64,000 nt of DNA from Clostridioides difficile (GTDB lineage Bacteria > Bacillota > Clostridia > Peptostreptococcales > Peptostreptococcaceae), in contig NZ_JRHN01000013.1 of NCBI RefSeq assembly GCF_001299635.1, forward strand, positions 46,890-110,889. Reading direction: 5' to 3'. A model generated the notes under the pieces. That model searched no databases and was not told the origin of the DNA. It saw nothing but the letters and a program-made list of their open reading frames with translations. Shown here piece by piece: positions 26,607-36,781 of this stretch. The translations under genes and the position numbers were made by a program. How positions within the stretch are numbered: the first letter of the stretch is position 1; each line of letters opens with the position of its first letter.

Positions 26607-27872
26607 ATGTCAGGAAAAGATGTAAATGTCTTCGAGATGGCGCAATCTCAAGTAAAAAATGCATGTGATAAATTAGGTATGGAACCAGCAGTTTATGAAT
26701 TATTAAAAGAACCTATGAGAGTTATAGAAGTTTCAATTCCAGTTAAAATGGATGATGGATCTATAAAAACTTTTAAAGGATTTAGATCACAACATAATGA
26801 TGCAGTAGGGCCAACAAAAGGTGGAATAAGATTCCATCAAAATGTTTCAAGAGACGAAGTAAAAGCTTTATCTATATGGATGACTTTCAAGTGTTCTGTA
26901 ACAGGTATACCATATGGTGGAGGTAAAGGTGGAATAATAGTAGATCCATCAACTTTATCTCAAGGTGAATTAGAAAGATTAAGTAGAGGATACATAGATG
27001 GAATATATAAATTAATAGGTGAGAAAGTTGACGTTCCTGCACCAGACGTAAACACTAATGGACAAATAATGTCTTGGATGGTTGATGAGTACAATAAATT
27101 AACTGGACAAAGTGCTATAGGTGTTTTAACTGGTAAGCCAGTTGAATTTGGTGGTTCTTTAGGAAGAACAGCTGCTACTGGATTTGGTGTTGCTGTTACT
27201 GCAAGAGAAGCTGCTGCTAAATTAGGAATAGATATGAAAAAAGCTAAATTAGCTATCCAAGGTATAGGAAACGTTGGTTCTTACACAGTTCTTAACTGTG
27301 AAAAACTTGGTGGAACTGTTGTAGCTATGGCTGAATGGTGTAAATCAGAAGGTTCTTATGCTATATACAATGAAAATGGATTAGATGGTCAAGCAATGTT
27401 AGATCATATAAAAGAGCATGGTAACTTATTAAACTTCCCAGGAGCTAAGAGAATATCTTTAGAAGAGTTCTGGGCTTCAGATGTTGATATAGTAATACCA
27501 GCTGCATTAGAAAACTCTATAACTAAAGAAGTTGCTGAATCTATAAAAGCTAAATTAGTTTGTGAAGCTGCTAATGGTCCAACTACTCCAGAAGCTGATG
27601 AAGTATTTGCTGAAAGAGGAATAGTTCTTACTCCAGACATATTAACTAATGCTGGTGGAGTTACAGTTTCTTACTTCGAGTGGGTACAAAACTTATACGG
27701 ATACTACTGGTCAGAAGAAGAAGTAGAGCAAAAAGAAGAAGTAGCTATGGTTAAAGCATTTGAATCTATTTGGAAAATCAAAGAAGAGTACAATGTTACA
27801 ATGAGAGAAGCTGCTTACATGCATTCAATTAAGAAAGTTGCTGAAGCTATGAAGTTAAGAGGATGGTACTAA
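26607..27872 (+). CDS. gluD: NAD-specific glutamate dehydrogenase
   Basis: GluD oxidatively deaminates glutamate to 2-oxoglutarate and ammonia with NAD+ and is the diagnostic GDH antigen of C. difficile. The 421 residues match that enzyme. 'PTKGGIRFH' and 'KCSVTGIPYGGGKGG' carry the substrate-binding and catalytic lysines. 'IQGIGNVGSYT' is the GxGxxG coenzyme loop. AGGGGGC stands before the ATG. Codons look strongly optimised for expression. It is a monocistronic unit with its own terminator. Confidence 0.97.
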   Translation: MSGKDVNVFEMAQSQVKNACDKLGMEPAVYELLKEPMRVIEVSIPVKMDDGSIKTFKGFRSQHNDAVGPTKGGIRFHQNVSRDEVKALSIWMTFKCSVTGIPYGGGKGGIIVDPSTLSQGELERLSRGYIDGIYKLIGEKVDVPAPDVNTNGQIMSWMVDEYNKLTGQSAIGVLTGKPVEFGGSLGRTAATGFGVAVTAREAAAKLGIDMKKAKLAIQGIGNVGSYTVLNCEKLGGTVVAMAEWCKSEGSYAIYNENGLDGQAMLDHIKEHGNLLNFPGAKRISLEEFWASDVDIVIPAALENSITKEVAESIKAKLVCEAANGPTTPEADEVFAERGIVLTPDILTNAGGVTVSYFEWVQNLYGYYWSEEEVEQKEEVAMVKAFESIWKIKEEYNVTMREAAYMHSIKKVAEAMKLRGWY

Positions 27873-27917
27873 GATTTACTCTTAATAAATAATAGGATAT
27901 AATTATTTAAGATATAA

Positions 27918-27942
27918 AGGGGCTGTACATAGTACAGCCCTT
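27918..27942 (+). terminator. gluD terminator
   Basis: GGGCTGTAC (27920-27928) and GTACAGCCC (27932-27940) form a GC-rich 9-bp stem with a 3-base loop, 45 bases after gluD. The T-run is weak. Confidence 0.7.
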
Positions 27943-28042
27943 AAATTATGTGGCTCAGATAATGGGGGCCATTTTTTATTTTAATTTATAAATTATGTAA
28001 CTCAAAATTCAAAATACTATAAGTAAGATAAGTGAGAATTGA

Positions 28043-28140
28043 TGGTTGATTTAATTTTAAATGGACTTTTTAGAACTCTTATAGTAAGTAGCTTATGTAT
28101 TTTTTAATATTAACTTTTAAGAAAAGTATTTTTGTTCTAT
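28043..28140 (+). pseudogene. Decayed 5' fragment duplicating the M56 peptidase gene
   Basis: The ATG at 28043 opens a reading frame similar to the start of the M56 gene at 28409: 'LILNGLFRTLIVSSL' here against 'FILNGIFRTVIVSSL' there. It stops at codon 22. A one-base shift restores further similarity ('LILTFKKSIF' against 'LILIFKKNVF'), after which homology is lost near 28130. It is therefore a frameshifted and truncated remnant of a tandem paralogue. Confidence 0.75.
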
Positions 28141-28408
28141 TATAACTTCGACTTTATATATTTATAACTGTCAAATTTATAGATAATTAAATTAATTAAT
28201 GATGTTTAATGCACAGTAATCATTACTAAGCTATAATTAAATATAAGGATGTCTCAATAAATTATACTTTAAAATAACTATAAGATAATAAAACATAGTT
28301 ATTTATTAAAGAAAATATATATTTTAATTAATAAATATGATATGAAAGTATTAAGAGATAACTAAAATTAACTATAAAACACTATTAAATAAGATAGGGG
28401 AAAAATAT
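28141..28408. other. Spacer with 10-bp inverted repeat upstream of the M56 gene
   Basis: No gene is seen here. A perfect inverted repeat AAATAACTAT (28272-28281) / ATAGTTATTT (28295-28304) lies about 105 bases before the M56 start. It could be an operator, or what remains of a terminator of the decayed upstream copy. Confidence 0.45.
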
Positions 28409-29548
28409 ATGTCTAACTTTATTCTAAATGGGATTTTTAGAACTGTTATAGTGAGTAGTTTAAGTATCCTTCTGATATTAATATTCAAGAAAAATGTATT
28501 TAAAAGATTTAGTAAAAAATTTAACTATTATATATGGATGATAGTTGTTATTAAATTATTTTTACCATTTACATATTATACTTTTACAATAAATATCTTG
28601 AGAAGTAAAAAAAATATTAATATCAACAACATAAATTTAGAGGGGTTTAATAATGTCTCAACTATAATTAGTAGTATTTTACTATACTTTTGGCTTGTAT
28701 CTGTAATGATATATTTAATTTATACTACATACAAATATATAAAACTTAAAAACTTAATAGGCGATTTATCTTATGAAGTTGATGACGAAGAGATAGTAAA
28801 TCTTTATAAAAGTGTATTAAACGAATTTGATATAACAAAAAATATAAAGCTCAAGTACTCATATGAAGTTGAAACACCAGCATTTTTTAATTCATGTGTG
28901 CTTTTACCACCACATGATTATAAGCTAAAAGAACTAGATTGGATTTTTAGGCATGAACTTATGCATTTTAAGAGTAGAGATCTTTATTTAAAATATGTAA
29001 TTTTATTTTTAAAAATAGTATATTGGTTTAATCCATTTGTATATATAATGGATAAACATATAGATTTAGATTGTGAACTTTATTGTGATGAAAGAGTTTT
29101 AAAAAATCGTAGTTCAGAGGAAAAGAAGGATTATGCATTAACAATTCTAAATGCGATGAGAAAGGGTTCAAATACTTCAAATAAATTTATAGCTGGTCTA
29201 CATAAGCAATCTGACATTAAAAAAAGAGTGAAGAATATGTTTAATGAGAAGTATAAGAATGGTATATTAATGGCATTAACTTTATGTCTATTATCTTCTA
29301 TTACTTTTTTGAAAGTTAATGCAACTAGTATTGTCAATTTTAATGTACTGCCTAAGTATGATATGGAGAAGCTACACCTTTTTAGAGGAAACGTTACACT
29401 TTTAGAATTTACATATGCAGATGCTCCTAAAAGTGTGAGAGAACAATATAAAAGAAATTGTGAAGAAGTAGGTACGATTCCAAAAGACTCTGATAAAATA
29501 GGCTTTGGTGTAAAATTTTATGACAAGTTGGATAGTTTGGCAAGATGA
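28409..29548 (+). CDS. M56-family (BlaR1/MecR1-like) membrane peptidase
   Basis: A 379-residue membrane metallopeptidase related to the protease part of BlaR1/MecR1. Hydrophobic helices lie near 8-25, 37-60, 85-105 and about 290-305. The zinc site is 'RHELMHFKSRD' (HExxH) with 'YWFNPFVYIMDKHIDLDCELYCDERVL' (interrupted by helices) supplying the third ligand. No penicillin-binding sensor domain follows; only about 75 residues of extracytoplasmic tail. A BlaI-type repressor partner, usually adjacent upstream, is absent. The signal and target are unknown. Confidence 0.83.
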   Translation: MSNFILNGIFRTVIVSSLSILLILIFKKNVFKRFSKKFNYYIWMIVVIKLFLPFTYYTFTINILRSKKNININNINLEGFNNVSTIISSILLYFWLVSVMIYLIYTTYKYIKLKNLIGDLSYEVDDEEIVNLYKSVLNEFDITKNIKLKYSYEVETPAFFNSCVLLPPHDYKLKELDWIFRHELMHFKSRDLYLKYVILFLKIVYWFNPFVYIMDKHIDLDCELYCDERVLKNRSSEEKKDYALTILNAMRKGSNTSNKFIAGLHKQSDIKKRVKNMFNEKYKNGILMALTLCLLSSITFLKVNATSIVNFNVLPKYDMEKLHLFRGNVTLLEFTYADAPKSVREQYKRNCEEVGTIPKDSDKIGFGVKFYDKLDSLAR

Positions 29549-30105
29549 TTAAGTTATGGGTATTTTACTTAATTTTAATTTATAACAATCCTAAATAACT
29601 ACCTATTTTTAAATAAATATGTTTTTATCAAGATAGATGCTCATATAATAACAAATAGCTGAAATCTAAAAGAATTTAGAATTAAACATTTACAAAATTC
29701 CTAAAGAAAGCATTAATGATTATATTCGATTGTAAAAAATTTCACAAAATGACTAACTTTGTAGTTATTCTCTCAAAAAATATATGCCACATAGAAACGC
29801 ATAAAAAAACACATAAAACAATATTTATGCGTACTTTAGCCTCTAAGGGTACAAAATTCTTTACTTTTACAGACTCGTATTATATAATTAAGTAAATAAT
29901 GTATATTTAGGTGACATATTGGATAAACTAATTGATTTATTTTATTAATATAATGATACTATAAAAGTTATATAAAGTGGTTTACAAAAAAGTTACAGAT
30001 AGAGCTTTTATTAATGTATTGTGTATTAATATTTTATCCTTAGGTACACTTCACCTACAAAATAGAATCATAAGATAATTATGGGAAAATTTTAGGAGGT
30101 TTATC
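29549..30105. other. Long leader/intergenic region before the NlpC/P60 gene
   Basis: About 557 bases with no supported gene. One hairpin is clear: ACGCATAAA (29797-29805) with TTTATGCGT (29824-29832). A smaller one at about 29831-29852 (GTACTTTAG...CTAAGGGTAC) follows immediately. They could terminate the M56 transcript or form a structured 5' leader. No riboswitch class was recognised. Confidence 0.45.
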
Positions 30106-31128
30106 GTGAAGAAAAAGATATTAATACCAGTATTTGCATCAGTTATGGCATTATCAGTAAGTTCAATTGTAAATGCGGATGAAGTAAATGATTCATCTCA
30201 AAATAAGGATGATAAAACAAATACTGAATTAAATTTAGGCGAATATAAAGAAGTAAAATATAAAGTTGCAAAGATAAAAGATGGAGTAGCTATAAAGATA
30301 AGAGAAGAAGGTCAAGTTCAGAACATAGCTTATTCTGGAGATGAATTTACTGTTCTAGGAATTCAAGGGGAATGGGTTAAGGTTAAAGTTGAAGATGGAG
30401 AAGGTTGGTTAGCTACTAGATATGTAGATATATCTGAAGGTGTAGGATATACTAACGCTGATAAAGTAAATTTAAGAAAAGATAAGAGCGAAAGTTCAGA
30501 AGTAATCGAAGAGCTAGAAAAAGGAAGCTCTTTATTGGTGTTGGAAGAAAGTGGAGAATGGTTGAAAGTTAAAGATGGAGGAACTGAAGGGTATGTAAAA
30601 GCATCTTATATATCAGATAAAGCTCCAGTAATAGAAGAACCAGAAGTAAATCCAAGTGTTAATCAAAATGGAAATTCTACAAATAACAATCAACAAAATA
30701 ATGCAAATGACACTCAACAAAACAATAATTCAAATGTGCCAACAGCTAACTCTAATGCAGTTCAAGCTGTACTTAACTTGGCTTATTCTAAGCAAGGTTG
30801 CCCATATGTTTGGGGAGCAGAAGGACCAAACACTTTTGACTGTTCTGGATTTACACAATATGTATATAGAAATGCAGTAGGAAAGAAAATACCAAGAACA
30901 TCTAAAGCACAATCTAATTATGGACAAACTGTAAGTAAAGCAAATTTACAGCCAGGAGACTTAGTATTCTTCACAACTAATGGTTCTGGTTCTGTTAGCC
31001 ATGTTGGTATATATGTAGGTGGAGGTAATATGATACATTCTCCATCAACAGGAAAAACAGTTCGTGTGACTAGTATAAATTCAGCATACTATACAGCAAG
31101 ATTTGTTACAGCAAAAAGAATATTATAA
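30106..31128 (+). CDS. Secreted SH3-domain NlpC/P60 peptidoglycan hydrolase
   Basis: A 340-residue exported cell-wall endopeptidase. A signal peptide ends near 'VNADE' (about residue 24). Two bacterial SH3 domains follow (about 50-110 and 115-170; 'EWVKVKVEDGEGWLATRYVD', 'EWLKVKDGGTEGYVKASYI', each shown from one strand set), then a 40-residue Asn/Gln-rich linker. The NlpC/P60 domain (about 220-340) has the catalytic Cys in 'TFDCSGF' and His in 'SHVGIYVG', with a third polar residue in 'MIHSPS'. It cleaves stem peptides, typically D-Glu-diamino acid bonds. The start is GTG with AGGAGG upstream. Confidence 0.93.
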   Translation: MKKKILIPVFASVMALSVSSIVNADEVNDSSQNKDDKTNTELNLGEYKEVKYKVAKIKDGVAIKIREEGQVQNIAYSGDEFTVLGIQGEWVKVKVEDGEGWLATRYVDISEGVGYTNADKVNLRKDKSESSEVIEELEKGSSLLVLEESGEWLKVKDGGTEGYVKASYISDKAPVIEEPEVNPSVNQNGNSTNNNQQNNANDTQQNNNSNVPTANSNAVQAVLNLAYSKQGCPYVWGAEGPNTFDCSGFTQYVYRNAVGKKIPRTSKAQSNYGQTVSKANLQPGDLVFFTTNGSGSVSHVGIYVGGGNMIHSPSTGKTVRVTSINSAYYTARFVTAKRIL

Positions 31129-31167
31129 TCAACTTGTAATATGACAAATTGATAAATACATAAATAT

Positions 31168-31243
31168 AAACGCTCTATACTATATTTAATTTAATCAGGT
31201 AACAAAAAATGATTATATTTTAAATGTAATATAGAGCGTTTTT
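31168..31243 (+). terminator. Terminator after the NlpC/P60 gene
   Basis: AAACGCTCTATA (31168-31179) pairs with TATAGAGCGTTT (31230-31241), ending in TTTTT. It separates the hydrolase gene from the pyr operon leader. Confidence 0.82.
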
Positions 31244-31382
31244 GTATTGGTTTACATTTGACCAATATTAAGACTGATATTACTATTAAATAGTAGTCTT
31301 TCCATATAATGATTATTTGTGCAATCCCTTGACAGGATAAGGCAAAGGTGGTAAGCTACTAACAGTACAAAAATACTTTTAA

Positions 31383-31410
31383 TTTTAGTTCAGAGAGGCT
31401 AAAAAAGGAG
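31383..31410 (+). promoter_or_regulatory. PyrR-type RNA hairpin abutting the pyrB ribosome binding site
   Basis: The leader RNA can form UUUUAG (31383-31388), a loop UUCAGAGAGG (31389-31398) and CUAAAA (31399-31404). The loop matches the PyrR-binding consensus built around UCCAGAGAGGCU. The hairpin directly abuts AAGGAGG of pyrB (31405-31411). PyrR bound with UMP would stabilise it and block translation, a mode known from mycobacteria, rather than the Bacillus transcription attenuation. I see no terminator/antiterminator pair between this element and pyrB. Confidence 0.75.
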
Positions 31411-31418
31411 GACGAAAG

Positions 31419-32339
31419 ATGTTAAAATCAAGAAATTTAATCCAACCAGAAGACTTTTCAATAGAAGAAATAGATGAAATATTAGAATTAGCTCAAAAAA
31501 TAATTGACAATCCGTCAAAATATTCTCGTATATGTAAAGGCAAACTATTAGCTACATTATTTTATGAACCATCAACAAGAACAAGATTAAGCTTTGAATC
31601 TGCAATGAACAGACTTGGAGGTCGTGTTGTAGGTTTTTCAGAGCCTAGTTCATCATCTGCATCAAAAGGTGAAACTTTAGGTGATACGATGAGAATAGTA
31701 TCTGGTTATGTTGATATAATAGCTATGAGACATCCTCAATCAGGTGCAGCTTCAGAGGCTGCTAGATTTACGGAAGTGCCATTTATAAATGCAGGAGATG
31801 GCGGGAATCAACATCCAACCCAAACACTTACAGATTTACTTACTATAAAATCATTAAAAGGAACTTTAGAAAACCATACAATAGGATTATGTGGTGATTT
31901 AAAATATGGAAGAACTGTGCATTCTTTGGTTAAGGCTATGGCCAGATATAAAAATACAAAGTTTGTATTTATAGCGCCTGAAGAATTGAAAATGCCAGAC
32001 TATATAAAAGAAGCTATAAAAGGACATGCATATTATGAGACTAATAATCTAGATGATGTTATAGGAAGTTTGGATGTTTTATATATGACTAGAGTTCAAC
32101 AAGAAAGATTTGAAGATAAATCAGAATATGAAAGACTTAAAAACTATTATATTTTAAATAAATCTAAATTAGAAAAAGCATCTAAAGACATGTTAGTAAT
32201 GCATCCATTACCAAGGGTAAATGAAATAGATATAGATGTAGATGATGATGATAGAGCTGTATATTTTAAACAAGCTAAATATGGAATGTATGTTAGAATG
32301 GCTTTAATAATAAAGCTTTTAGGTATAAATGAAGATTAA
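31419..32339 (+). CDS. pyrB: Aspartate carbamoyltransferase, catalytic chain
   Basis: PyrB condenses carbamoyl phosphate with aspartate, the first committed step of pyrimidine synthesis. It has 306 residues. Carbamoyl-phosphate-binding '[14 protein letters not shown]', 'MRHPQSGA', 'HPTQTLTDL' and aspartate-site '[10 protein letters not shown]' are all present. It leads pyrB-pyrK-pyrD-pyrE. A regulatory chain gene (pyrI), which often follows pyrB in other clostridia, is missing. Confidence 0.97.
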   Translation: MLKSRNLIQPEDFSIEEIDEILELAQKIIDNPSKYSRICKGKLLATLFYEPSTRTRLSFESAMNRLGGRVVGFSEPSSSSASKGETLGDTMRIVSGYVDIIAMRHPQSGAASEAARFTEVPFINAGDGGNQHPTQTLTDLLTIKSLKGTLENHTIGLCGDLKYGRTVHSLVKAMARYKNTKFVFIAPEELKMPDYIKEAIKGHAYYETNNLDDVIGSLDVLYMTRVQQERFEDKSEYERLKNYYILNKSKLEKASKDMLVMHPLPRVNEIDIDVDDDDRAVYFKQAKYGMYVRMALIIKLLGINED

Positions 32340-32377
32340 TAACTCTCATATAATAGTAAAATAAAGGAGATTTTGGG

Positions 32378-33070
32378 ATGTATAAAATTCTGGAGAATAT
32401 ATACATAGGCGAAGATATGTATAGAATGAAAGTAAAAGGTAATTTTGAAGGTAAGATGGGACAGTTTTATATGCTAAGAGCATGGGATACTTATCCAGTA
32501 CTTTCAAGACCTATAAGTATACATGATATAGATGAAGAAGGAATAACTTTTCTTTATAAAGTAGTAGGAGAAGGAACTCAAATTTTAAGTAGCCTAAAAG
32601 TAAATGATACTATAAAGTTAGAAGGACCTTATGGTAATGGATATACTAAGGTTGATGGAAAAGTAGCTTTAGTAGGAGGCGGAATCGGTGTGGCCCCACT
32701 ATACTTAGTTGCTAAAAATATAAAAAACTGTGACGCATATCTTGGATTTAGAGAAGATGTTATATTAGAAGATGAGTATAAGCAAGTGTGTAACGAAGTC
32801 CATACAACAGTAGGTAATACTTTTGTAACAGATATAATTGATGTGGAGAAATATGATTACATATTAACATGTGGTCCAACTCCAATGATGGAAAAATTAG
32901 TTAAGATGGTAGAAGGTACTAAAACAAGAATTATGGTATCTCTTGAAAACCATATGGCATGTGGAATCGGTGCTTGTTTAGTATGTACATGCAAAACTAA
33001 TGAAGGAAATAAAAAGACTTGTAAAGATGGTCCAGTGTTCTGGGGAGAGGACGTGATTTTTAATGGCTAA
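32378..33070 (+). CDS. pyrK: Dihydroorotate dehydrogenase electron-transfer subunit
   Basis: PyrK carries FAD and a [2Fe-2S] cluster and passes electrons from PyrD to NAD+. The 230-residue protein has a ferredoxin-reductase fold: FAD motif '[10 protein letters not shown]', 'GPYGNGY', nucleotide loop '[11 protein letters not shown]', and C-terminal cluster ligands in '[11 protein letters not shown]' plus a later Cys in 'KKTCKDGP'. It overlaps pyrD by 8 bases, consistent with a 1:1 complex. Confidence 0.96.
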   Translation: MYKILENIYIGEDMYRMKVKGNFEGKMGQFYMLRAWDTYPVLSRPISIHDIDEEGITFLYKVVGEGTQILSSLKVNDTIKLEGPYGNGYTKVDGKVALVGGGIGVAPLYLVAKNIKNCDAYLGFREDVILEDEYKQVCNEVHTTVGNTFVTDIIDVEKYDYILTCGPTPMMEKLVKMVEGTKTRIMVSLENHMACGIGACLVCTCKTNEGNKKTCKDGPVFWGEDVIFNG

Positions 33071-33965
33071 TTTAAGTGTGAAATTTGGAAATATAGAATT
33101 TAAAAATCCAGTAATAATGGCGTCTGGAACTTTTGGATTTGGAAGAGAATATAATGACATTTATGATATACAAAAACTTGGTGGTATAAGCAGTAAAGGA
33201 CTAACTTTAAATAAAAAGCCTGGAAACAATGGTATGAGAGTTCATGAAACACCATCTGGCATGATGAATAGTGTTGGACTTGAAAATCCTGGAGTTCAAG
33301 GATTTATAGATAATGAATTACCTTTCTTTAGTGAATTAGACTTGGTTAGAATAGCTAATGTTGGAGGTGGAACATTAGAAGACTATTTATTAGGTGTTCA
33401 AATGTTAAATGACAAACCTATAGATATTATTGAATTGAATATATCTTGCCCAAATGTTAAAGCTGGGGGGATGGCTTTTGGTATAAAAAATGAAGTAGCA
33501 AGAGAAGTTGTTCGTGAGGTAAGAAACATAACGAAACTACCTTTAGTAATAAAACTATCACCCAATGCAGAAGATATTGTAGGAATGGCAAAAGTTTGTG
33601 AAGAAGAGGGTGCTGATGGAGTATCTCTAGTGAATACTTTTAAGGCGATGGCAATTGATATAAAAAATAGAAGACCAGTATTTGAGAATGTCTATGCAGG
33701 ATTATCTGGACCAGCTATAAAACCTATAGCTCTAAGAATGGTACATGAAGTGTGTAAAAATGTAAATATACCTGTAATGGGAATGGGCGGAATAACTAAG
33801 GCTACAGATGCTATAGAATTTATAATGGCAGGAGCTACTTGTATTCAAGTTGGAACTGCAAACTTTATGAATCCTAAAATCGGTCTTGAAATAATAGATG
33901 GAATTAATGACTTTATGGAAAAAGAAGGAATAAAGAATTTGAAAGAAATTAAAGGAATTATATAA
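33063..33965 (+). CDS. pyrD: Dihydroorotate dehydrogenase B, catalytic subunit
   Basis: Class 1B FMN enzyme that oxidises dihydroorotate to orotate, with PyrK passing electrons to NAD+. The 300 residues form a TIM barrel. 'MASGTFGFG', '[10 protein letters not shown]' (with the class 1B catalytic cysteine) and '[21 protein letters not shown]' (split phosphate-binding region) identify it. The pyrK overlap confirms type 1B rather than the membrane-bound type 2. Confidence 0.97.
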   Translation: MANLSVKFGNIEFKNPVIMASGTFGFGREYNDIYDIQKLGGISSKGLTLNKKPGNNGMRVHETPSGMMNSVGLENPGVQGFIDNELPFFSELDLVRIANVGGGTLEDYLLGVQMLNDKPIDIIELNISCPNVKAGGMAFGIKNEVAREVVREVRNITKLPLVIKLSPNAEDIVGMAKVCEEEGADGVSLVNTFKAMAIDIKNRRPVFENVYAGLSGPAIKPIALRMVHEVCKNVNIPVMGMGGITKATDAIEFIMAGATCIQVGTANFMNPKIGLEIIDGINDFMEKEGIKNLKEIKGII

Positions 33966-34049
33966 TGTAGTATAAATAGTACTTAAAAAATAAAAGATAT
34001 AGACTAAATAAACAATAATTTTATAACATTAATATGGAGGAAAAATAAT

Positions 34050-34634
34050 ATGAGTAAAGTAGATGTAGTAGATATATTAAAGAAGAGTGATGCATTATTA
34101 GAAGGACATTTTTTATTATCTTCAGGAAAGCACAGTAATAGATATGTACAATGTGCAAAGGTATTAAGATTTCCAGAGTATGCTGCTGAAGTACTAAGTA
34201 CAGTTGTTGAACAAATAAAAGACTTAGATATAGACTTAGTAGTAGGGCCAGCAATGGGAGGAGTAATAGTTTCTTATGAGTTAGGAAGACAGTTAGGAAA
34301 AGAAGCTGTATTTACTGAGAGAAAAGACAATACAATGGAGTTAAGAAGAGGATTTGAAGTTAAAAAAGGTGCAAAGATAATAATTGCTGAAGATGTTGTA
34401 ACTACTGGTAAATCAACTATAGAAACAAAAAGAGTATTGGAAGCATTAGGTGGAGAAGTTATAGGTGTTGCATGTATAGCAGATAGAACTAATCATGATA
34501 TAGGTATGCCTATATATAGTGCTATAAAGCTTGATATACAAGTTTATGAATCTGATGAATGTCCTTTATGCAAAGAAGGAAAATTACCAGTTGTTAAACC
34601 TGGAAGTAGAGAATTTAAAGAATTAGGGATGTAA
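34050..34634 (+). CDS. pyrE: Orotate phosphoribosyltransferase
   Basis: PyrE converts orotate and PRPP to OMP. It has 194 residues with the PRPP motif '[17 protein letters not shown]' and the flexible catalytic loop around '[17 protein letters not shown]' (Lys and Arg). The C-terminal '[16 protein letters not shown]' is a short Cys pair typical of the longer clostridial form. Preceded by GGAGG, 84 bases after pyrD, it ends the operon; pyrF, pyrC and carbamoyl-phosphate synthase are not here. Confidence 0.95.
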   Translation: MSKVDVVDILKKSDALLEGHFLLSSGKHSNRYVQCAKVLRFPEYAAEVLSTVVEQIKDLDIDLVVGPAMGGVIVSYELGRQLGKEAVFTERKDNTMELRRGFEVKKGAKIIIAEDVVTTGKSTIETKRVLEALGGEVIGVACIADRTNHDIGMPIYSAIKLDIQVYESDECPLCKEGKLPVVKPGSREFKELGM

Positions 34635-34716
34635 TAACTCAATTAAGTTTAGTGGTATTTAAAGAATGTAAATTTTTTAGAGTAAAACTAATATTATATA
34701 ATATAAATCAAAGATA

Positions 34717-34755
34717 AAAACAGTTAGCCTTGCAACTAAGGCTAACTGTTTTTTT
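34717..34755 (+). terminator. pyr operon terminator
   Basis: AAAACAGTTAGCCTT (34717-34731) and AAGGCTAACTGTTTT (34738-34752) form a 15-bp stem with a 6-base loop followed by Ts. It is one of the strongest terminators in the window. Confidence 0.88.
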
Positions 34756-34844
34756 GTTAAAAATATATTTACAAAAAAAGAGATAATAGCAGTACAATAT
34801 AAGTATAATATAAAAAAATTATTATATATTGAGGAGGGGTAAGT

Positions 34845-35771
34845 ATGAAAAATCAATTGAATGAAACTCAGAAAAAGGTTGTATTTTTTGGAGTAGGGGC
34901 TGTAGGAGCTACTTTCGCAGAACAATTTTTAAATTCTAAATATGATTTTAAAATTCTTTGCGATGAGAAAAGAAAGAAAAGATATTTAGAAGATGGATTC
35001 ATAATAAATGAGAAAAGGTATGATTTTGATTATGTAACTAGGGATGAGTATAAACAAGAGGCTGATTTTATAATTATAGGCTTGAAATATAATAATTTAA
35101 GGGAAAATATAAGAGAATTAGACGGATTAGTTGGAAAAAATACAGTAATAATGTCTTTATTAAATGGAGTTGATAGTGAAGATATAATAGGAGAAAGATT
35201 TGGAATTGAAAAAATGGTATATTCATATGTCACTAATATAGATGCTAAGAAAATTAATAATAATATTATACATACTACTAATGGAATAATTGTATTTGGG
35301 AACAAAGATAATAGTGAAGATAGAAAAACTAATATAATAACAGAAGTCTTTAATAGTGTAAATATAGAATATGTTTTATCAAAAGATATTCAAAGAGATA
35401 TGTGGTGGAAATACATGGTTAACATTGGTGTAAATCAAACCTCAGCTATACTTGGCGCATCTTATGTGGTATTCCAAAGCTCTGAGCATCTAAGAGAATT
35501 GGCAAAATCTGCAATGAGAGAAGTAGTTGCTATAGCTCAGGCAAAAGGTATAGGTCTTACAGAAGATGATGTGGAAAATTCGTTACATAGAATACTGGAA
35601 CATTCAAAAGAAGGAAGAACATCAATGCTTCAAGATGTAGAAGCTCATAGACTTACAGAAGTAGATATGTTTTCTAAGAATATTTGTGAACTTGGAAAGA
35701 AATACAACATATCTACACCTATAAATCAGACTTTTTTTTATATGATAAAAGTAATTGAAAGTAGATTTTAA
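34845..35771 (+). CDS. 2-Dehydropantoate 2-reductase family protein
   Basis: A 308-residue NADP-dependent oxidoreductase of the ApbA/PanE family, which reduces ketopantoate in pantothenate synthesis. The Rossmann motif is 'VVFFGVGAVGATFAEQF'. The catalytic-lysine region 'MWWKYMVNIGVNQTSAILG' and C-terminal 'SMLQDVEAHRLTEVD' (Glu) are conserved. No other pantothenate gene is nearby and the genus often has several paralogues, so the exact substrate is open. GAGGAGGGG precedes the ATG. Confidence 0.88.
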   Translation: MKNQLNETQKKVVFFGVGAVGATFAEQFLNSKYDFKILCDEKRKKRYLEDGFIINEKRYDFDYVTRDEYKQEADFIIIGLKYNNLRENIRELDGLVGKNTVIMSLLNGVDSEDIIGERFGIEKMVYSYVTNIDAKKINNNIIHTTNGIIVFGNKDNSEDRKTNIITEVFNSVNIEYVLSKDIQRDMWWKYMVNIGVNQTSAILGASYVVFQSSEHLRELAKSAMREVVAIAQAKGIGLTEDDVENSLHRILEHSKEGRTSMLQDVEAHRLTEVDMFSKNICELGKKYNISTPINQTFFYMIKVIESRF

Positions 35772-35822
35772 ATAGTCTTTATAAATAACTTTGGTAATTG
35801 TTGATTTTAAATCTAGATAATA

Positions 35823-36713
35823 TTATAAACTATTTAAATTACTAAATATTTTTAATTCATCAATAAAAATATTTGCTGCTTTTGATAAAGTTATATCCTT
35901 TGGATATATATATGAGAAGTGTCTGTTGTAGTTGCTTCCAAGCTCTATGACAGACAGTTCATTATTTAAAACTGGTAAGCTTGTCACTAGATTAGATACT
36001 ATTGTAATTCCTAAATTATTTCTAACAGATTCTTTGACAGCATAGTTACTTCCAAAGACCATCATACTTTTTGGAATAATCTCTTTAACACTTAAAAACA
36101 TATCTAAATAATCTCTAGTGCCAGAGCCATCTTCTCTAACTATCCACTTCTGGTCTTGTAGCTTTTCAAAGCTGAAGTCTTTTAACAAAGGGCTATTATA
36201 TGGAAGTGCTAAAACCATCTTATCTTCAAAAAAATATTCTTGAATAAATGAAGGTGAAGAGCAAGTGCCTTCAATAAGTCCAATATCTAAAACATAATCT
36301 TTAACATGAGAAGACACAATTGATGTATTTTCTATGAAAATTTCTACATCTATGTCAGGATATTTTTGTGAAAATAATGCTAAGAAATTAGGCAGAATAT
36401 ACTCACCAATAGTTAAACTTGCACCAATCTTTAAGCGACCAGTTATAGCATCTGAAACCTGACTTACATCATGATAGGTAATGTTTAAAAGATTTAATAT
36501 TTCCTTAGCCCTTTTATACAATATTTGTCCACTTTCTGTTATAAAAATAGTCTTTTGTTTAATAGACCTGTTTATAAGTATGACTTTAAAATAATTTTCT
36601 AGATTTTTAATGTGTTTACTTACACTTGGCTGAGATAAATTTAAGTATTCACCAGCTTTAGTAAAATTTTTATATTCAACAACAGCCACAAATGTTTTTA
36701 ATTCTTCAAACAA
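35823..36713 (-). CDS. LysR-family regulator divergent from yeiH-like gene
   Basis: A 296-residue LysR-type regulator with an N-terminal winged helix ('FTKAGEYLNLSQPSVSKHIKNLE', split) and a periplasmic-binding-like effector domain ('GRLKIGASLTIGEYILP'). The family similarity is to CysL/YeiE regulators of sulfur metabolism. The start is TTG with GGGAGG 7 bases upstream. It is divergent from a YeiH/UPF0324 membrane protein, the usual yeiE-yeiH arrangement, and a long inverted repeat lies between them. Confidence 0.9.
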   Translation of the reverse strand: MFEELKTFVAVVEYKNFTKAGEYLNLSQPSVSKHIKNLENYFKVILINRSIKQKTIFITESGQILYKRAKEILNLLNITYHDVSQVSDAITGRLKIGASLTIGEYILPNFLALFSQKYPDIDVEIFIENTSIVSSHVKDYVLDIGLIEGTCSSPSFIQEYFFEDKMVLALPYNSPLLKDFSFEKLQDQKWIVREDGSGTRDYLDMFLSVKEIIPKSMMVFGSNYAVKESVRNNLGITIVSNLVTSLPVLNNELSVIELGSNYNRHFSYIYPKDITLSKAANIFIDELKIFSNLNSL

Positions 36714-36781
36714 TTTTATACCTCCCTTACTTAATGAAAGTTTACATTTTTTATATGTTTTCTACAAATAATTATACTAGA

